From Symsagittifera roscoffensis (lineage: Eukaryota; Xenacoelomorpha; Acoela; Convolutidae), in NCBI RefSeq assembly GCF_963678635.1, contig NC_087069.1, positions 44,220,688 through 44,284,687 of the forward strand: DNA of 64,000 bases, written 5' to 3'. How positions within the stretch are numbered: the first letter of the stretch is position 1; each line of letters begins with the position of its first letter. The notes below the pieces were generated by a model. The model saw only the letters and a list, made by a program, of their open reading frames with translations. It searched no databases and was not told the origin of the DNA. Both the position numbers and the translations under genes were made by a program. Positions 11,936-24,608 of this stretch are shown piece after piece.

Positions 11936-12264
11936 TACAAATACCGTTTGAAAATAAGGGTAATCTTTTGTTTTGTAAGTAGCACAGATTGTTTCAACCA
12001 CATTAGAAAAAACTACAATATTTTTTTGTGTGTGTCATTTTCTGTTCGTGCTGTGATGAAAAACATGGCCAATTGCAGAGAAAAACTTGTGCGTTAGATG
12101 AAATCGACACCATTTATCTTCAAAAAAATTAATATGAAACAAAAAAATGAAAATAAAAAGCAGAAGTATTTTATTTAAATTTTTTTTTTCTGATGCTTCC
12201 ATTTTAGCTTTTTTTTTCCTGAAAGAAACTGAATATTTTAAAAGTTAAAACTTTTTTTAAGACC

Positions 12265-12540
12265 TACTCGTTCGCTTTACTCGCTTGAAATTAGACTAAA
12301 ATTCAAAAATTTTGAAGCGCATTTTCTCGACATTGGTACGGCAATCTCAAAAGGTTGAAATGGCGCTCGAAAGAATAATAAGTAATAAGGCTTCAATTTG
12401 ATAAGTAATAAGGCTTCAATTTGATAAATATTTTGGCCTATTCTAATTTTTTTTAGTATCTGCTTCTGTGTGACAAAAAAAAACTAAAACTTGTCCGACG
12501 AAACAACGTCCCTCCGATTTTCAATGTTCTGAAAAATTAC
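12265..12540 (+). repeat. Dispersed repeat family C, copy 2
   Basis: Second copy of the family, with an internal 23-bp tandem duplication (aagtaataaggcttcaattt, twice, near 12385-12425). It ends about 50 bp from the propeptide exon, so it would lie in that gene's first intron. Confidence 0.5.
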
Positions 12541-12591
12541 CCAAGAATTCATTTTGTATGATAATCAAACAAATTGGTTTAAAAAACTCAC

Positions 12592-12803
12592 AGTTCGGAT
12601 TGCATCATGTACGGAACGAATCTGTCCGAGAACAATCTCTGGTCCATTGTTCTCTTCCTTTGCAGACTGGTCCCCCCGCCCCCTCCGCCCCCCATCGCCT
12701 CGTCCTCCGGACTCCACCTGCTCTTCCAGAAGGCCAGACACTTCTCTTGTTGGCTCCAGAACAGAAGAAGAACGATGAGGCTGAGGGTAATGGGTCGCGA
12801 CAT
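12592..12803 (-). CDS. First coding exon of an unrecognised secreted, propeptide-like protein
   Basis: An ATG at 12803 (context CTGAAATGT) opens 70 codons before a good splice donor, CT|GTGAGT (intron from 12591 down). Residues 1-24 are a textbook signal peptide (MSRPITLSLIVLLLFWSQ...KCLA). The mature part starts FWKSRWSPEDEAMG, runs through a seven-glycine tract encoded by a C/G-rich patch, then a basic LQRKR site that could be cut by a proprotein convertase, and TMDQRLFSDRFVPYMMQSE. The layout resembles a neuropeptide or hormone precursor, but I do not recognise the peptide, and the only cysteine lies at the end of the signal sequence. GC content is far above the surroundings. Downstream exons on the minus strand below 12590 were not found. 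Without them, the function stays unknown. Confidence 0.55.
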
Positions 12804-15524
12804 TTCAGTTGATCCGAGGGTGAAATTTCAAGGATAATTGTTAACTTGGGCTTCCAAATGTGGTGGAATTTCTAAGAAAATTTTATTAGTGCTGGTTTAG
12901 TACAAAGAGCTAAGTATTAGTTCTATTATATTGAAAAGAGGTCTTTTTGCGCCGAGTTGAGATGAATATTTAGGTTGTCATAGCAGATGAACTTTCTTTC
13001 AATGGTTTTATGCAGTTTTATGACTAATATTTGGACTAGACTTTCCTTTTAAGACAATTGTGACACATTAGAAGTGCCAAAAATATGATAATGCAAAGTG
13101 TTTCAGATAATCTTCTAATGAAGTAGAACTTCACTTAGAATAATTGATTTGGAGGCAATGAAGTTTTTACCAAAATTTAGAACATTGACATTTGTGTATC
13201 AATATTTCTATCTAAAATTTTATCTGATAAGTCAATCAAGAGGTACATTGGGTAACGCCCCGCTTCCCAGAATTTGTTTGTCATTTTTTCTAATCGAAAA
13301 ATCATTACGTCATCAGCTCAAATAGTTAATGAGAAATTCGAATATTTTGTTTTAAAAATGTTCAATTAAAATATTCTGTTCTGTATTTTGAATTTTTCTT
13401 CTCTCCAAGCAAGTTATGAAAACCAATTTTTGTAAAAGAAAAACCCGCATTTTTCGAATTTCTTTTTGGATAAATATTTTTTTGACTAAATATTTTTTGT
13501 TCTATAATCCTCGATTTTTCTTCTAAAATACAACTTTTTAATACAATTTTTTTGGGTTGTTTTGTCCTATTTTCAATGAGTTTCTGCGCCTCAAAATTTT
13601 TTTTGAAAGAAGTAACAATTTTGCCTTTTCTTAAAGACTGTTTTGGTTTTGACAAGAGTTCTGAAGTCAGTCACATCATTTAAGAGCGTGAAAGAGCTTT
13701 TATAATAATTATAAAGGGTAATAGACAATAGAAAAATGTCGCGAAAAATTATGAAACAAGGGGGTGGGATTTTTTTTGGGAAAGGGGGGGAGTAGGGGGT
13801 TTAGATGGCAAATGGGCTGAAGACTCTATCCCATATGCCGCTTTTTAACACTTTTTTGGTGCCATCAAGCCCCCTCGAAAATTTATTTTGAACATTGATC
13901 AATAAAATGTAAATCAGCACTAATTTTTACCAACTGCTGTCTCAAGTTAGATTATGTTTATGAATAAATCAGCCCGAACACGAGTTATTTTTAGAAACAA
14001 GGTAAATGATGCGCCTTTGTTGTAAAATTTCTTTACTTTTGGGAAGAATTCGAATAAAGTGGGAAGTATTTCAGTCGAGATTAGATTATTAACTTAAATA
14101 GGTCTCAATTAAAAACAAATGACTTCACATTTTTAACTGATCCAATTTATTTGGCCTCTTGTCGTGAAGGTGTAATTTGTACACTAATTTCTGCAATTAA
14201 ACCTAAATTCAGTGGATAAAATTTGTATTTTCAATAGAAATGGAAATAATAACCCAAAAAAAATAAATTGTGATTATTCCAGCTTTCAGTTTTAACTTAA
14301 TGAGCTGAAAACTTCAATTCTTTTTGAACCTGAAAGTTCAAATAATTAAAATTACACTTGAGCGTTTAAAGCAGCACATCTGCACATAGGGAGATGATTA
14401 ATAACATTTTGATGATTAATATAATTTTCAAAACTTTATGATCTGTTTTTTTTTTTCGCAATATGATTAAAACGATTCATGCTTTTTTCGGCCAATCTTT
14501 TGTGGAAAGCAAGATTCTTCAAGTATAAAACCAATTTTTCCTGAGCTGTTGTCAAAAATTTCAAAATTTTTACCTCAATGCGTTTCTAAAATTATGCATT
14601 CTGTGCACTAAATAATTTAGTTAGGCAAATAAGGCGATTCCATACTGAGCGATAACCTCACCTGAAATTTTCATTCGATTTGAAGTTATCATTGATGACG
14701 ACGATTAAACCAAAAGATCGAAATATTCACCATGAGAAAAAATTAATCATTCCCTTTTCTTGCAAAAATTGAATTTCATTGAGCTTTGCAAACTTTTTAA
14801 CTGTCGGAATGAGAAAAAGTTAACAAAACTGATGACAATAAAAACTTCAATTGTGGAGTTTTAACAATTTTTGTATCAAAGTTAAGCAGTGGTTGTCTCG
14901 ACAAAGCTTAGACGCATCAATTTTAGTAATAATAAGCAAAAAAATTCGCAAAAAATCTAAATCGAGAAGAGTGATTTTTTTTCTTTTTTAGTTTTCCTCC
15001 ACGAAAAAAAAAACTAGATATAACAAAACTGCCTCATTGCTTCAAAGGGGAGAAATCCACCATCGCTTTAAAGTCTATCTATGAATAAATTAATATTGAA
15101 TAACTGTAAAATTTGATGAACCAATTTGAAAACGAAACGATATAGCCGGTTGCTGTGAAAGTAGTACAGAATAATCCGACCATATTCAGAATCAAATAGA
15201 AAAAGTTTTTTTTTCATTTTTTTAATTGCCGTTTTTAGCAGATGGTGTGATTCGTGAACTACACGATCTCTATAGTAAATGAGGCAGGATTGCCAACAAT
15301 TGTTGTAAGAAAAGAATAAAAACTAAAAAAAAAATTGAAAAAAAAAAATGAAGAATTGATTTTTTTCAAACTTTTTGCACATTAGTTTAAAGTTTTTATT
15401 AAAAAATTTTGTTGAAAAACAACCGCTAAATTAAACAACCAAAACTACTTTTCATTAAACAACACAAGTTTTTGATCCTAATGCTCTAGAAAAACAGTAA
15501 TCTTACTTCTAACGAGGGTTACTC
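12804..15524. other. Upstream flank and AT-rich non-coding stretch
   Basis: The part next to 12803 should hold the promoter of the propeptide exon, but no clear TATA element is placed. The rest is featureless AT-rich DNA. A 97-codon lysine-rich open frame at 13362-13655 (-) is weak and discussed among the rejected items. Confidence 0.4.
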
Positions 15525-15775
15525 GATCGCGTTACAAGCTCCTCGAACCTAGATGAAAGTTGAAAATTTCAAACCTATTTGGGATTTTTTTTAGTAATTT
15601 TTAAAGATCGTTTGAATCACAACTAAAAGAGTTTTAAAATGATTTATCACTGAATTCACTCCGATGACTGCCTGTGGTAGCTGATTTTGCATGGAAACAA
15701 AAAACACATTGCGAAAAAACTCAAACACCTCCAAACAAAAGGTTCTTCCCTTTTTTCAATGTTCCAAACAAAAAC
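15525..15775 (+). repeat. Dispersed repeat family C, copy 3
   Basis: Aligns with the copies at 11645 and 12265 (left 'ctcgaacctagatgaaa', right 'cttttttcaatgttc'). The three overlapping open frames at 15674-16015 run out of this repeat and are not supported as genes. Confidence 0.5.
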
Positions 15776-16358
15776 GAACGCGGATTTTTTTATTTGGGTT
15801 TTACCACACTCGGTATGCAAAGGTCAAAGCGATTATTTCGCATCTATTCAAGCTTACAAGAATTATGCAGATTGTCTCAATTCTTCTATGAACGACTTCT
15901 GAGCACGATTAGTTTGCCGATTAGTATAACTAGGCTCAGTTTGCATAAAATATCCTCAACTTACCAGTGCTGCAACAATCCATTGCGGATTTTTTTTGAA
16001 AAACTTCAGGTTTAAATTTTTTGACCATAATCGAAAACAACAAGTAAAACTAAGTTTGTGCTCGGGTTGTTCCTCTGTCTCTACGCGAAATTAGATTTCT
16101 CCTATTTAGTTGAACGTTCTCGTTTTTTTTATTCCTGATTTTATCACTGCCCTGAGCTGAAACTTTTAAACATATATCAGCTGTTTGCGTTTTCTATAAA
16201 CTTAAGGGAGTTTGGAGTTCGCCAATATGGCTCATTTAAACGATGAACAGGTGTGATGCTCAATTAACACCTGAGCTGTTACTTCAACCATCTCAGAAGC
16301 ATTCCAAGATGATTCTGATCTTATTTTCAGGTCACTGGGAGCTCAGCAGTAAACGTTT
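15776..16358. other. Non-coding stretch
   Basis: Nothing recognisable. Confidence 0.35.
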
Positions 16359-16642
16359 GCTATTAACGCGTAAGCGGAGATTTAATCCGTCTTAGATTCG
16401 TTCCAAATTGATTGAACGAAGCTTATTTGCCATTAATGATTTGTTAAAGGAACGAAATCTATCCTTTTGTACTTTATATGGCGTGTGGGTGGGATAATTT
16501 TCCTTAAAAAAATTCAAATTTTCGAAAAAAAAATTTAATTTTAATTTATTTCATTTAATTTTTTTATATTATTTCTGCTCCATAAACCTCAAAAGGCAGT
16601 CGGAACATTCAGGGCTTCGCCCTGATACGAGCAGTCTTGTTG
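16359..16642 (+). repeat. Dispersed repeat family B, copy 1
   Basis: About 280 bp, closely matching 23512-23795: starts gctattaacgcgtaagcgg, contains 'tatccttttgtactttatat' and 'ctgctccataaacct', and ends 'ctgatacgagcagtcttgtt'. A fragment of its end occurs at 2829-2872. No open frame of note. Confidence 0.8.
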
Positions 16643-19559
16643 ATTTTGAACTGCAATAAAAACAATGAAAAAATTTGAGGCATGCGCTGATCAAGAAATT
16701 AGCGTTCATCATTCCATTCATTCTGTTTCACTCCAAGGAATTCGTTTTAGTCGTATGTAGTTTTACGGCATGTCCTTGTCCTTGTCTGTTCCTAACTTTT
16801 CGAAATCAAGTTCAACCGGCTTTTCAAGCAAACCAGCACTTTTTTTATCAAAGTGTTTTCTATATGAAACTATCTCATACAAGTTTCCTGCACCCTGAAC
16901 ATCCACTTAAGTCACATTTGCTACTTGGTTTTTCAGCCGCTTATACTTTTCAAACAAAACACTGTTATAATTACCGATATGCATTCAAATAATCCTTCAT
17001 TAGAATATTTTAAAAATTTTTTCTTCGCCGAAAAACTGACAAACAATTTGACCACGGCGTAAAGTTTGTGCCAATTATTTATGAAACTGGACGATATTTT
17101 GTGTTTCGGCTGCTTTTTTTTCTTTAAGATTTTTAGTAAAAAATGCATTTCTACAGATTTTATACAATATACAACTGCGTTATTTTTCCAATTAAACGGC
17201 GACAAAAGCAACCTCAGAGAACACTCCCAATTGAAAGTACAGAAATTTACCCAAAAGTCTACTAAGAGATGCAAAGTGTAATATGTATTTTTTAAAACTT
17301 GAATTGAATGTAGAGCGTGGATTTCAAAAAAAATTAAAATAAATATATTATTTTTACTTAAAAAATATTTATCGTATTATTGTATTAATGATCAAGGGAA
17401 TTTAGTTTTCTTCAGTATAAAAAAAAATTGTTTTAATGAACCATTTTTGACGTAGTTTTAGGAAAAAAATTTTGAGCTCAGAAGTAAAAACATAATTCTC
17501 TCTTAGGCTTTTAAACTTTCATCAGTTTTTTAAAAACTCTTTTTTAAAAAAATATATGTCATCAGCAGCAAAAAATTAGGTTATCGAATTTACTATCAAA
17601 GTTGAGTGAGACAAGCTATTTGATCTCATCGAAGAGGAACTACAGTTAGAAAACAATGCTGCAGTACTTTTTTATTTCAACGAGCAAATGAACGAGTAGT
17701 TTATTCACGTTTTTGTGCTTTTCTCTGCAACTTTTCAAAATCTAGGGTTGAAACTTTGATAGGCGCTAGATGTAGCTATTTGAAACGAAGTAGCTGTATC
17801 CGAGTTTGAGAATCCTTCTTTTGAAGGCGGAGCAAAGGCCAGTCTATTATAACTTTTTACCAGATGTTCATTTGTGGAAAAGTCAGCGCAAACATCACAT
17901 GGAATTTGAACTTATCGGCTCAAATTGATTTTGGCAAGCTGATAATCTCAAGACGACTATGATCCAAAGACAAAACCCGAAACATTTGACCCATTTACTT
18001 GCTCCGGCGTCAAAAAACTGCTAAATTTTACAATCAATTTTGCTAGAAGAAACCAGAAAAAGAATTCTTTGTGCTTTTGATTCAAAAAGTGACCGTTATT
18101 CATTTTTATCAAAACTTATGCACAGGCAAGGTACAATTTTTTATGTTCTTCCAAAATTTTGCCCGTTTTTTGGTATAATTGCCCCAGCCAAATGTACCTT
18201 CAAAAAGGCATGATAGTTTTATGAACCCTGTGATAATCTAATGCTTCGTTCTTAGTTTGTTAATGAAAATAGAAGAGTTATATCTTATTCATATCGAGCA
18301 AAATGTACTTTTCAAATCTTATGTCTGGCACCTTTTGGTGGCCCAAAGAGTTAATCAGGCTTATAAACCTCCCAAAAAAACCAATAAGAGACCACAATTT
18401 TGTTTTAACTGAAATGATAGCGAGGATGCTTGACAGCAAAACTTTCACTGAAACTAGTTATGATGAACTCGTTATTCTTAGGCCATCCACAAACTAGAAA
18501 GTTGACGAGAAAAAAAAACAAAAGCATGAATAATAAAATACAAAAGCATGAAAATCAGTCTGCACACGTAGGGTTTCTCTGTGATACCAACAGTTTCAAT
18601 TCTACCTTGGTGGATAGATTTTTCGCAAGTCTACGGTTCTTTCGATAATAATCGGCTTTATGACTGAACTTTTTTTAACATTTGCCAATCTGTTCTTCCG
18701 ACTAACAATTTGTACAGTAAAACCGAATCATATGAGCATAAAAATTAGCCAAACTTGAACTATCAATTTTTAAATTGGATAAATTTTTGAAATCTGGTTA
18801 CCAATTTTGATATCTCTCACTAAATAGATTATACATTTCCCAGCCCCAACTTGATTAGTTTCGGTTTCCCTTTTTGGTTTGTTTTGCTATAATATAAACG
18901 CAACATAATATCTTTATTTTTTTCAGCCGCCGCGTCACTGAATAGAAACTTTTCACGACATTTTTGAAACTTTCTTTGCTGTCCTTGCCAAAAGTTTTTT
19001 TGCATCATTATGAATTCAGATTTCATAAAGCTTAATCTTTTTCTGATTTTGCAGCCGGTGTTTGCAATGAAAGCAGTCAGTGATCTAAATCTTGAGAAAA
19101 AATTTAATTAATCATGAGGTATAAGTTTTTTGGCAAAAAGTTTCCATTTACCTTTTTATCTTCACGGATAAAAATATCGAACTGCTTCCTGAAAAGTTTT
19201 TTTTTGTTCGGATTATATTAGTGCGGATTATTAACTATTTATTTCAGATCAACCCTGATTAAAATAGTTTAAGTCTTTCGACACTTTGTCTTGAATTCTC
19301 GAGAGAAAAATTGAAACTGCGTTCAATTTCTTCCACTAGTGTAATAACGCAATGCTTCATAAAGTTAAGTTTTTTAAATTATAAAGCGTATTTAACGTAC
19401 ATGAAGAAAGTTGAAGATCCTGGATAACCAAGTGATCCATAGGAGTAGAAATTTGGTCCAGACAAAACCATTGTTTAATAGCACTGAACATAGCGAGTAG
19501 TTTTAGATTTCCTGGTAAAAAAAAAACGAAGCACAAATTAATGTATTTTCTTTCCTAAG
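16643..19559. other. AT-rich non-coding stretch
   Basis: No gene with support. Open frames at 16675-16992, 16933-17274 (-) and 18303-18497 lack recognisable motifs, and two of them overlap on opposite strands. Confidence 0.4.
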
Positions 19560-20700
19560 TGATTTTTTTAATGTCCTTTTTGGCTTTTGGACAACACTTA
19601 CTTCGATTTTCAGCGATTTTTTGCACAGACCAAGAGGAAATGATCAAATCTACTCTTTTTTAAGAAATCAATATGTGGCTTGAGAGACTTATCGATGTAA
19701 TCAGGGTCTGAAAACGGCAGATTTCTTCATCTGCATTAAGCTTTTAAACCCACGTGAAAAAGTAAAAAACAGCGAAATTTACTGAAACTTTAAAACTAAT
19801 TAAATTTTTTCGCTGAAATTGTTTCAAGTCGCAACATCGTCTTTTTCATTCCACTTATTTGAAAAACAATTTCACTACGATGCAAAATTTAGTGCAGATG
19901 ATGAAATGTGTCATTTTCAGACCCGGACTACATTGAAAAGCAGTTAAATAAAAAAAATTGAATCCTTCAAAGGTGGGAGCTCTGAAAAATTTTTCTTGGC
20001 CTATGTAAAGTTTTTTTTGAAAATCGAAGTAAATATTGTCCAAATTGGTCTTAAAAAACAGGCATTTTGAAGAATAAAAAATTGAAGTTGTACTTTTTTA
20101 ACCACTATTGTAGATGGTATTGAAAGGAGTTGGAAATTTTGTTGAAACCAGTAAGCGTTGAGGGAGACTTTTGAGCTTGGTTTTTGTCAAAAGAAAGAAA
20201 AACCCAGTTCAAAAGCCCCCTAAACCCCACTAGTTTCAGTAAAAGTTTGCAATCAAATTTCATATCATCCACAGTAATTAACAAAATAAAGTACAAATTT
20301 AGTTTTTTATTTCTTAAATGCCTCTTTTTTATGTCCATTTCTGACAATATTTACTTCAATTTTCAGTAAAAGTTTTGCATAGACCAGGACCAAATCAGAG
20401 CTATACTTTCTAAAATTATCAGATATTGGTTACAATGATGTACCAATGTAATTTGGGTCTGAAAATGCCAGATTTTTTCTTTTGCACTAACTTTTGCATC
20501 GTAGGGAACATTTTCTTGAATAAGTGGAATAAAATAGTTGTTCACGCGAAGTTAAAAATACTGAGAGAGACAATTGAAACAATCAATGTGAGTTTTTTAC
20601 CTGTTTTTTAGATTTGTTTTTTACCTGTTTTTGAAAATCTTAGTGCAGATGAAGACATTTGGCATTTTCAGACCAGGATTACATCTGTAAGTAATCGAAA
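19560..20700. repeat. Complex of inverted and direct repeat copies
   Basis: A unit containing 'ttacttc(g/a)attttcag', 'gcacagacca' and 'gtctgaaaa.g(g/c)cagattt' occurs in direct orientation at about 19560-19750 and 20320-20500. It occurs in inverted orientation at about 19880-20060 (gtgcagatgatgaaatgtg ... cattttcagacc) and 20640-20690. The arrangement gives several possible large hairpins. The many 60-80-codon frames here mirror each other across strands and are repeat shadows. Confidence 0.65.
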
Positions 20701-22318
20701 TCAATTATTGTTTTTTTTTCATAGAGGGTACCTCTGATCATCAGCTCCTGGTCTATGTGAGAAATTTCAGGAACTTCGAAGTAATTTCTGTTTAAAGTGG
20801 ACACTGCAAATAGGCACTTTAGGGAGTAAAACTCTGAATCTGCGTTTAATTTTGTCCACAAAAGTAATTAGGCTGCTCTGATGGTAAATTAATTTTGGCA
20901 GCAAACTTGGGTTAGAACTCCAAACGACCCAGAAAATCAAACATGTTTCGTAATTTTAGCGTGCTAAGAACCCTAGGAATTTTTTCATAAGGGTACACTA
21001 GATATTGAACCAAAAAAAAAACAAACTCAAAGTTTTATGGTCCAAAATATTTTCTTATTTCGGTGCTATTTTTGACCATTTTTTAAGGTATACAGAACGA
21101 AAATAAGAAAAAATCAGATAACTTAAGCTGTTCTAGATGGCTAGCCTAGATTTACTCTTTTTTGTAGGTCTAAAACAACTAGATTTCATCATCTGCCTCT
21201 ATTTTTTTTCTGTAAGCCACTAATTTTTGAAACAAGCGGGAAAAAAACGTTGTTCTTTATCTGACCCGCAAAGAGTTTCCTTGAACACTTATCATTTTGA
21301 ATCGATTTTCATGGACTGTCTGAAATAAATGCTAATAAAGGACTATAAATCGATTATAAAGTAAAAACAAAAGAAATCAATTTAATCCATTTAATTTAAT
21401 TATAATGAACTAAAATGAATTTGATTATAATAGTTTTTTTTGTATTGCATCCCGTTTTTTAGAAGCTCGAAAAGATGCTCTCTTGTATTTTAAGATTATT
21501 ATAGCAATTATAGAAATTTTTTTACAGGATTTTTTCATTTTCTCAGCGGGTGTTGGTAATTATCAAAAGGCATGGAAAGAGTCTGAGAAATGAAATTTAA
21601 AACAAAATTGGATTCGGAAGCCAGTGAATTTGTTTTTTCAGTTGAGCGACATCTTATCTGTGCTGATCAGTATAATTTTGAAAAATTTGATTAAAAAAAA
21701 GTTTCAATGTGCTGTGCGTGGTGTTGGAAAAATTTCAAATTGAAAAAAAAAATTTTTTGAATCACGGAATTGAAAAAATGAATTTTTCGAGTTGAAAAAG
21801 TCACTACGAGGTCCAACTGTGTATTTTGCAAATTTTAAAAGTATTCCGCAAAAAGTACGCTCTATTTAAATTTCTTATTTTCTTTGCTCGTTTCAATAAA
21901 ATTTAAACATGTGTACTGACTTTTCTCTGGTTTCTAGAGACCTACTGTCACGAAATTGCTCTATACAGTGCACGTTAATTTGGGAGAGTTAAATTTTTAT
22001 GAGGGCTGCTTTTAGAGAATATGCAAAGGGTTGCTTTTGGAGAATATGCGAGATAATAGCCACCACATTCCAAAATCTTTTTTAAGGTTTGTTTAATTTG
22101 CTAGCTGTCAGATTATCTAGACTGGGAATAGCATGCACAATCGAGTACGCATCATCAATAGTTGTGTCACTTAGCGTGTTTGTGGGAAATTGTTTTCAAA
22201 GTTGAAATTCTCCAAAAATTGGAAATTTTTCTGTTCAATAATTTTAACCAGACTTTATCAGTTAACCTTTTTTGGATTGAATTTCGTTTATTCCAAAACG
22301 TCTTCTAAATTTATAACA
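20701..22318. other. AT-rich non-coding stretch
   Basis: Nothing recognisable. Confidence 0.4.
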
Positions 22319-22510
22319 CGAGGCCGAATTGTGCACTGGATAGGCGCTTAATTTTGTGTCTCTATGCTCCTGGATTCCAGAAACAAACCTTTAAACATGG
22401 TAAATTTTTGTCGGAATGATCAAAGAAAGCGGAAGAACTAAAATAGAACAAATGGAGCGTTCTTGTTGCGGACTTCGCTTAAAATTCACAAAATGCACAC
22501 TTCTGGTTCG
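22319..22510. mobile_element. MITE of the CGAGGCCAAACTGTGCA family
   Basis: The left end reads cgaggccgaattgtgcactg, followed by the family's 'gataggcgc...ttgtgtctctatg' and 'ctggattccaga' blocks. The right end is a degraded ttctggttcg followed by TA. It is short (192 bp), with one internal 'tgcggacttcgct' variant of the family motif. Confidence 0.7.
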
Positions 22511-23309
22511 TAATATATTGCATTTTATCATCGATATTGGCTGAGAAACTCCAAAAATAAGTTAAGAACAAAGATAGGCAGCAAATCATTAATCAGATTT
22601 GTCAAAATGAAAGACATTGAAGAATAACGTTTTCGCAATTAGTTGGGTCCTTTTAATGTGGGACTAACAAAGTTCAAATTGCTCTCTTTTATCTAATTGC
22701 TTTTCAATTTTTTCAATCTTTTGTCATTGCTTTAACTTTTTCAATACTCTGGCTAAAAATGTTTTATATCCAAACGCCAAAAACTTTTTTTTATGGTCGT
22801 GCATAGCACAAACTATAACAAAGTTGCAACAAATTTTAATTAATCATTCAATGGTTTAAAATGTTTTCCAAAAGCTCTTAGTTTGTCTAATGTTAGCTAA
22901 TACTTTAGCAGAAATAAATAACACTACAAACCACATTTGCTCGTCACCAAAAATTACCTTTCAGCGTAAGCCAGTAAACTTGACGTCAGCACAAACATCA
23001 TTTGAGTCAAACTGAGTAAAACTGAATGAGTCATACCAAAAATTTTGACCCAAACTCGCAGCACTATCACTATTTCCTTCACGACTCAAACTACTCCTCC
23101 GTCGCGCGTTTAACTACACGCCAAGCTTAGTTTAAGATCGACTCCCAACCAGTAAAACATATTTCGAGTCCAGTTTTAATATAATGGAAAGTTGCAATTG
23201 TCCCTAAAACTGCCAAACATTAATTTTTCTTTTATATTGGCATTATATTCCACTCATTCATTGTTCCGACTTTCGATGAGAAAGTAACGGAATATTTGTG
23301 CTCGGGGTG
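22511..23309. other. Non-coding stretch
   Basis: No gene. A patch around 23040-23150 is richer in GC, but its open frames are short and have no splice context I trust. Confidence 0.35.
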
Positions 23310-23511
23310 GGTTTTTTTTTCTTCAGACAAAATTCGACTTTTTAACTAGCCATTTTTGGCGGAATTTTTTTTATATCATTCGAAAGGTATTGTTGTCCTG
23401 AGCTCAAATTTGAAACGATGTTTCACCTGTGATCATTTTTCGTAAAGTTATGGGGGTTTAAAGATTGCCATTTTGGCCAATTTGGGACAATTAACGCGCG
23501 ATATATTTCGC
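23310..23511 (+). repeat. Dispersed repeat family A, copy 3, joined to family B
   Basis: Matches 2395-2610 and 7925-8148 and runs without a break into family B at 23512. The junction sequence 'ttaacgcgcgatat...gctattaacgcgtaagcgg' suggests A and B are parts of one longer element. Confidence 0.65.
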
Positions 23512-23795
23512 GCTATTAACGCGTAAGCGGAGAGTTAATCCGTCTTAGAAATCGTTCCAAATTCGTTTAACGAAGCTTATTTGCCATAATTTTTTGTTAC
23601 AAGTAGCGAAATCTATCCTTTTGTACTTTATATGGCGTGTGGGGTGATGATTTTTATAAAAAATTTCAAATTTTTGAAGAAAAAAAAATTCATTTTGTTT
23701 ATTATTTTTAATTTTTTAATGTTATTACTGCTCCATAAACCTTATTAGGCAGTCGGAACATTCAGGGCTTCACCCTGATACGAGCAGTCTTGTTT
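23512..23795 (+). repeat. Dispersed repeat family B, copy 2
   Basis: Near-collinear with 16359-16642, with about one difference every ten bases and several A/T-run length changes. Confidence 0.8.
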
Positions 23796-24194
23796 TTTAT
23801 CGATTCAATTTGCTTTAAAGACAATTTGATACTCTTTGTTTCTGCCTGCATAAAAATTGTTCAGAAACTGGCGACAAAAAATCATTTGCATTAGATTAGT
23901 CGCAGCTAGAAGACAACCATGTCGTGAAACCTTTTCTAATCGCTGTCTTTTGTAACTATGAGAAACCTGGTGGCAAGTTATACGGATATAAAACTTTAAA
24001 TTACTTCAATGTTTCATAGGCTACCGGCTCGTAAAAAATTATCGGCGTTTTAATTTAACCTTACTTTATTATATAGTTGGAGACAGTCGATCCTTGAAAA
24101 TTTTGACAATTTCAATTTGGTTTAAAAATTTTTCTGGGCCAGGTTGACAGAATCGAAGAAAAAGTCACCAAAAACCAGCCGCATATCATCAACT
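23796..24194. other. Non-coding stretch
   Basis: Nothing recognisable. Confidence 0.35.
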
Positions 24195-24608
24195 TAAAGA
24201 AACAGTCCTGCGTATTAAATCCAAATCTTGCCCTTAGTTAGTTTAAAAACAACAAACAAGCAAACCAGAAAGATTTATTAACCTGTAAATTTTCCAACAA
24301 ACTAGCAAAAAAAGATACCTTTGAACGTCTCTAAAATTGTTTGGATAGATCATCTTTAGGGCTGAAATTGAATATACAGTATACTGCAATTTCTTTGTAA
24401 TTTAAAGAAACAGTCCTGCGTATTAAATCCAAATCTTTCCTTTAGTTAGTTAAAAAAACAACAAACAAGCAAACCAGAAAGATTTATTAACCTGTAAATT
24501 TTCCAACAAATTAGCAAAAAAAAAGATACCTTTGAACGTCTCTAAATTGTTTGGATAGATCATCTTTAGAGCTGAAATTAAACATACAGTACTGCAAATT
24601 TTTTGTAA
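24195..24608 (+). repeat. Tandem duplication, two copies of a 208-bp unit
   Basis: The unit starting 'taaagaaacagtcctgcgta' at 24195 repeats at 24403 with few changes, including single-base differences in A runs. No open frame runs through it. Confidence 0.9.

Noticed and set aside
13362-13655. 97-codon lysine-rich frame on the minus strand
   Set aside because: Lysine and isoleucine richness follows from A-rich DNA; no motif, no start context and no splice sites.
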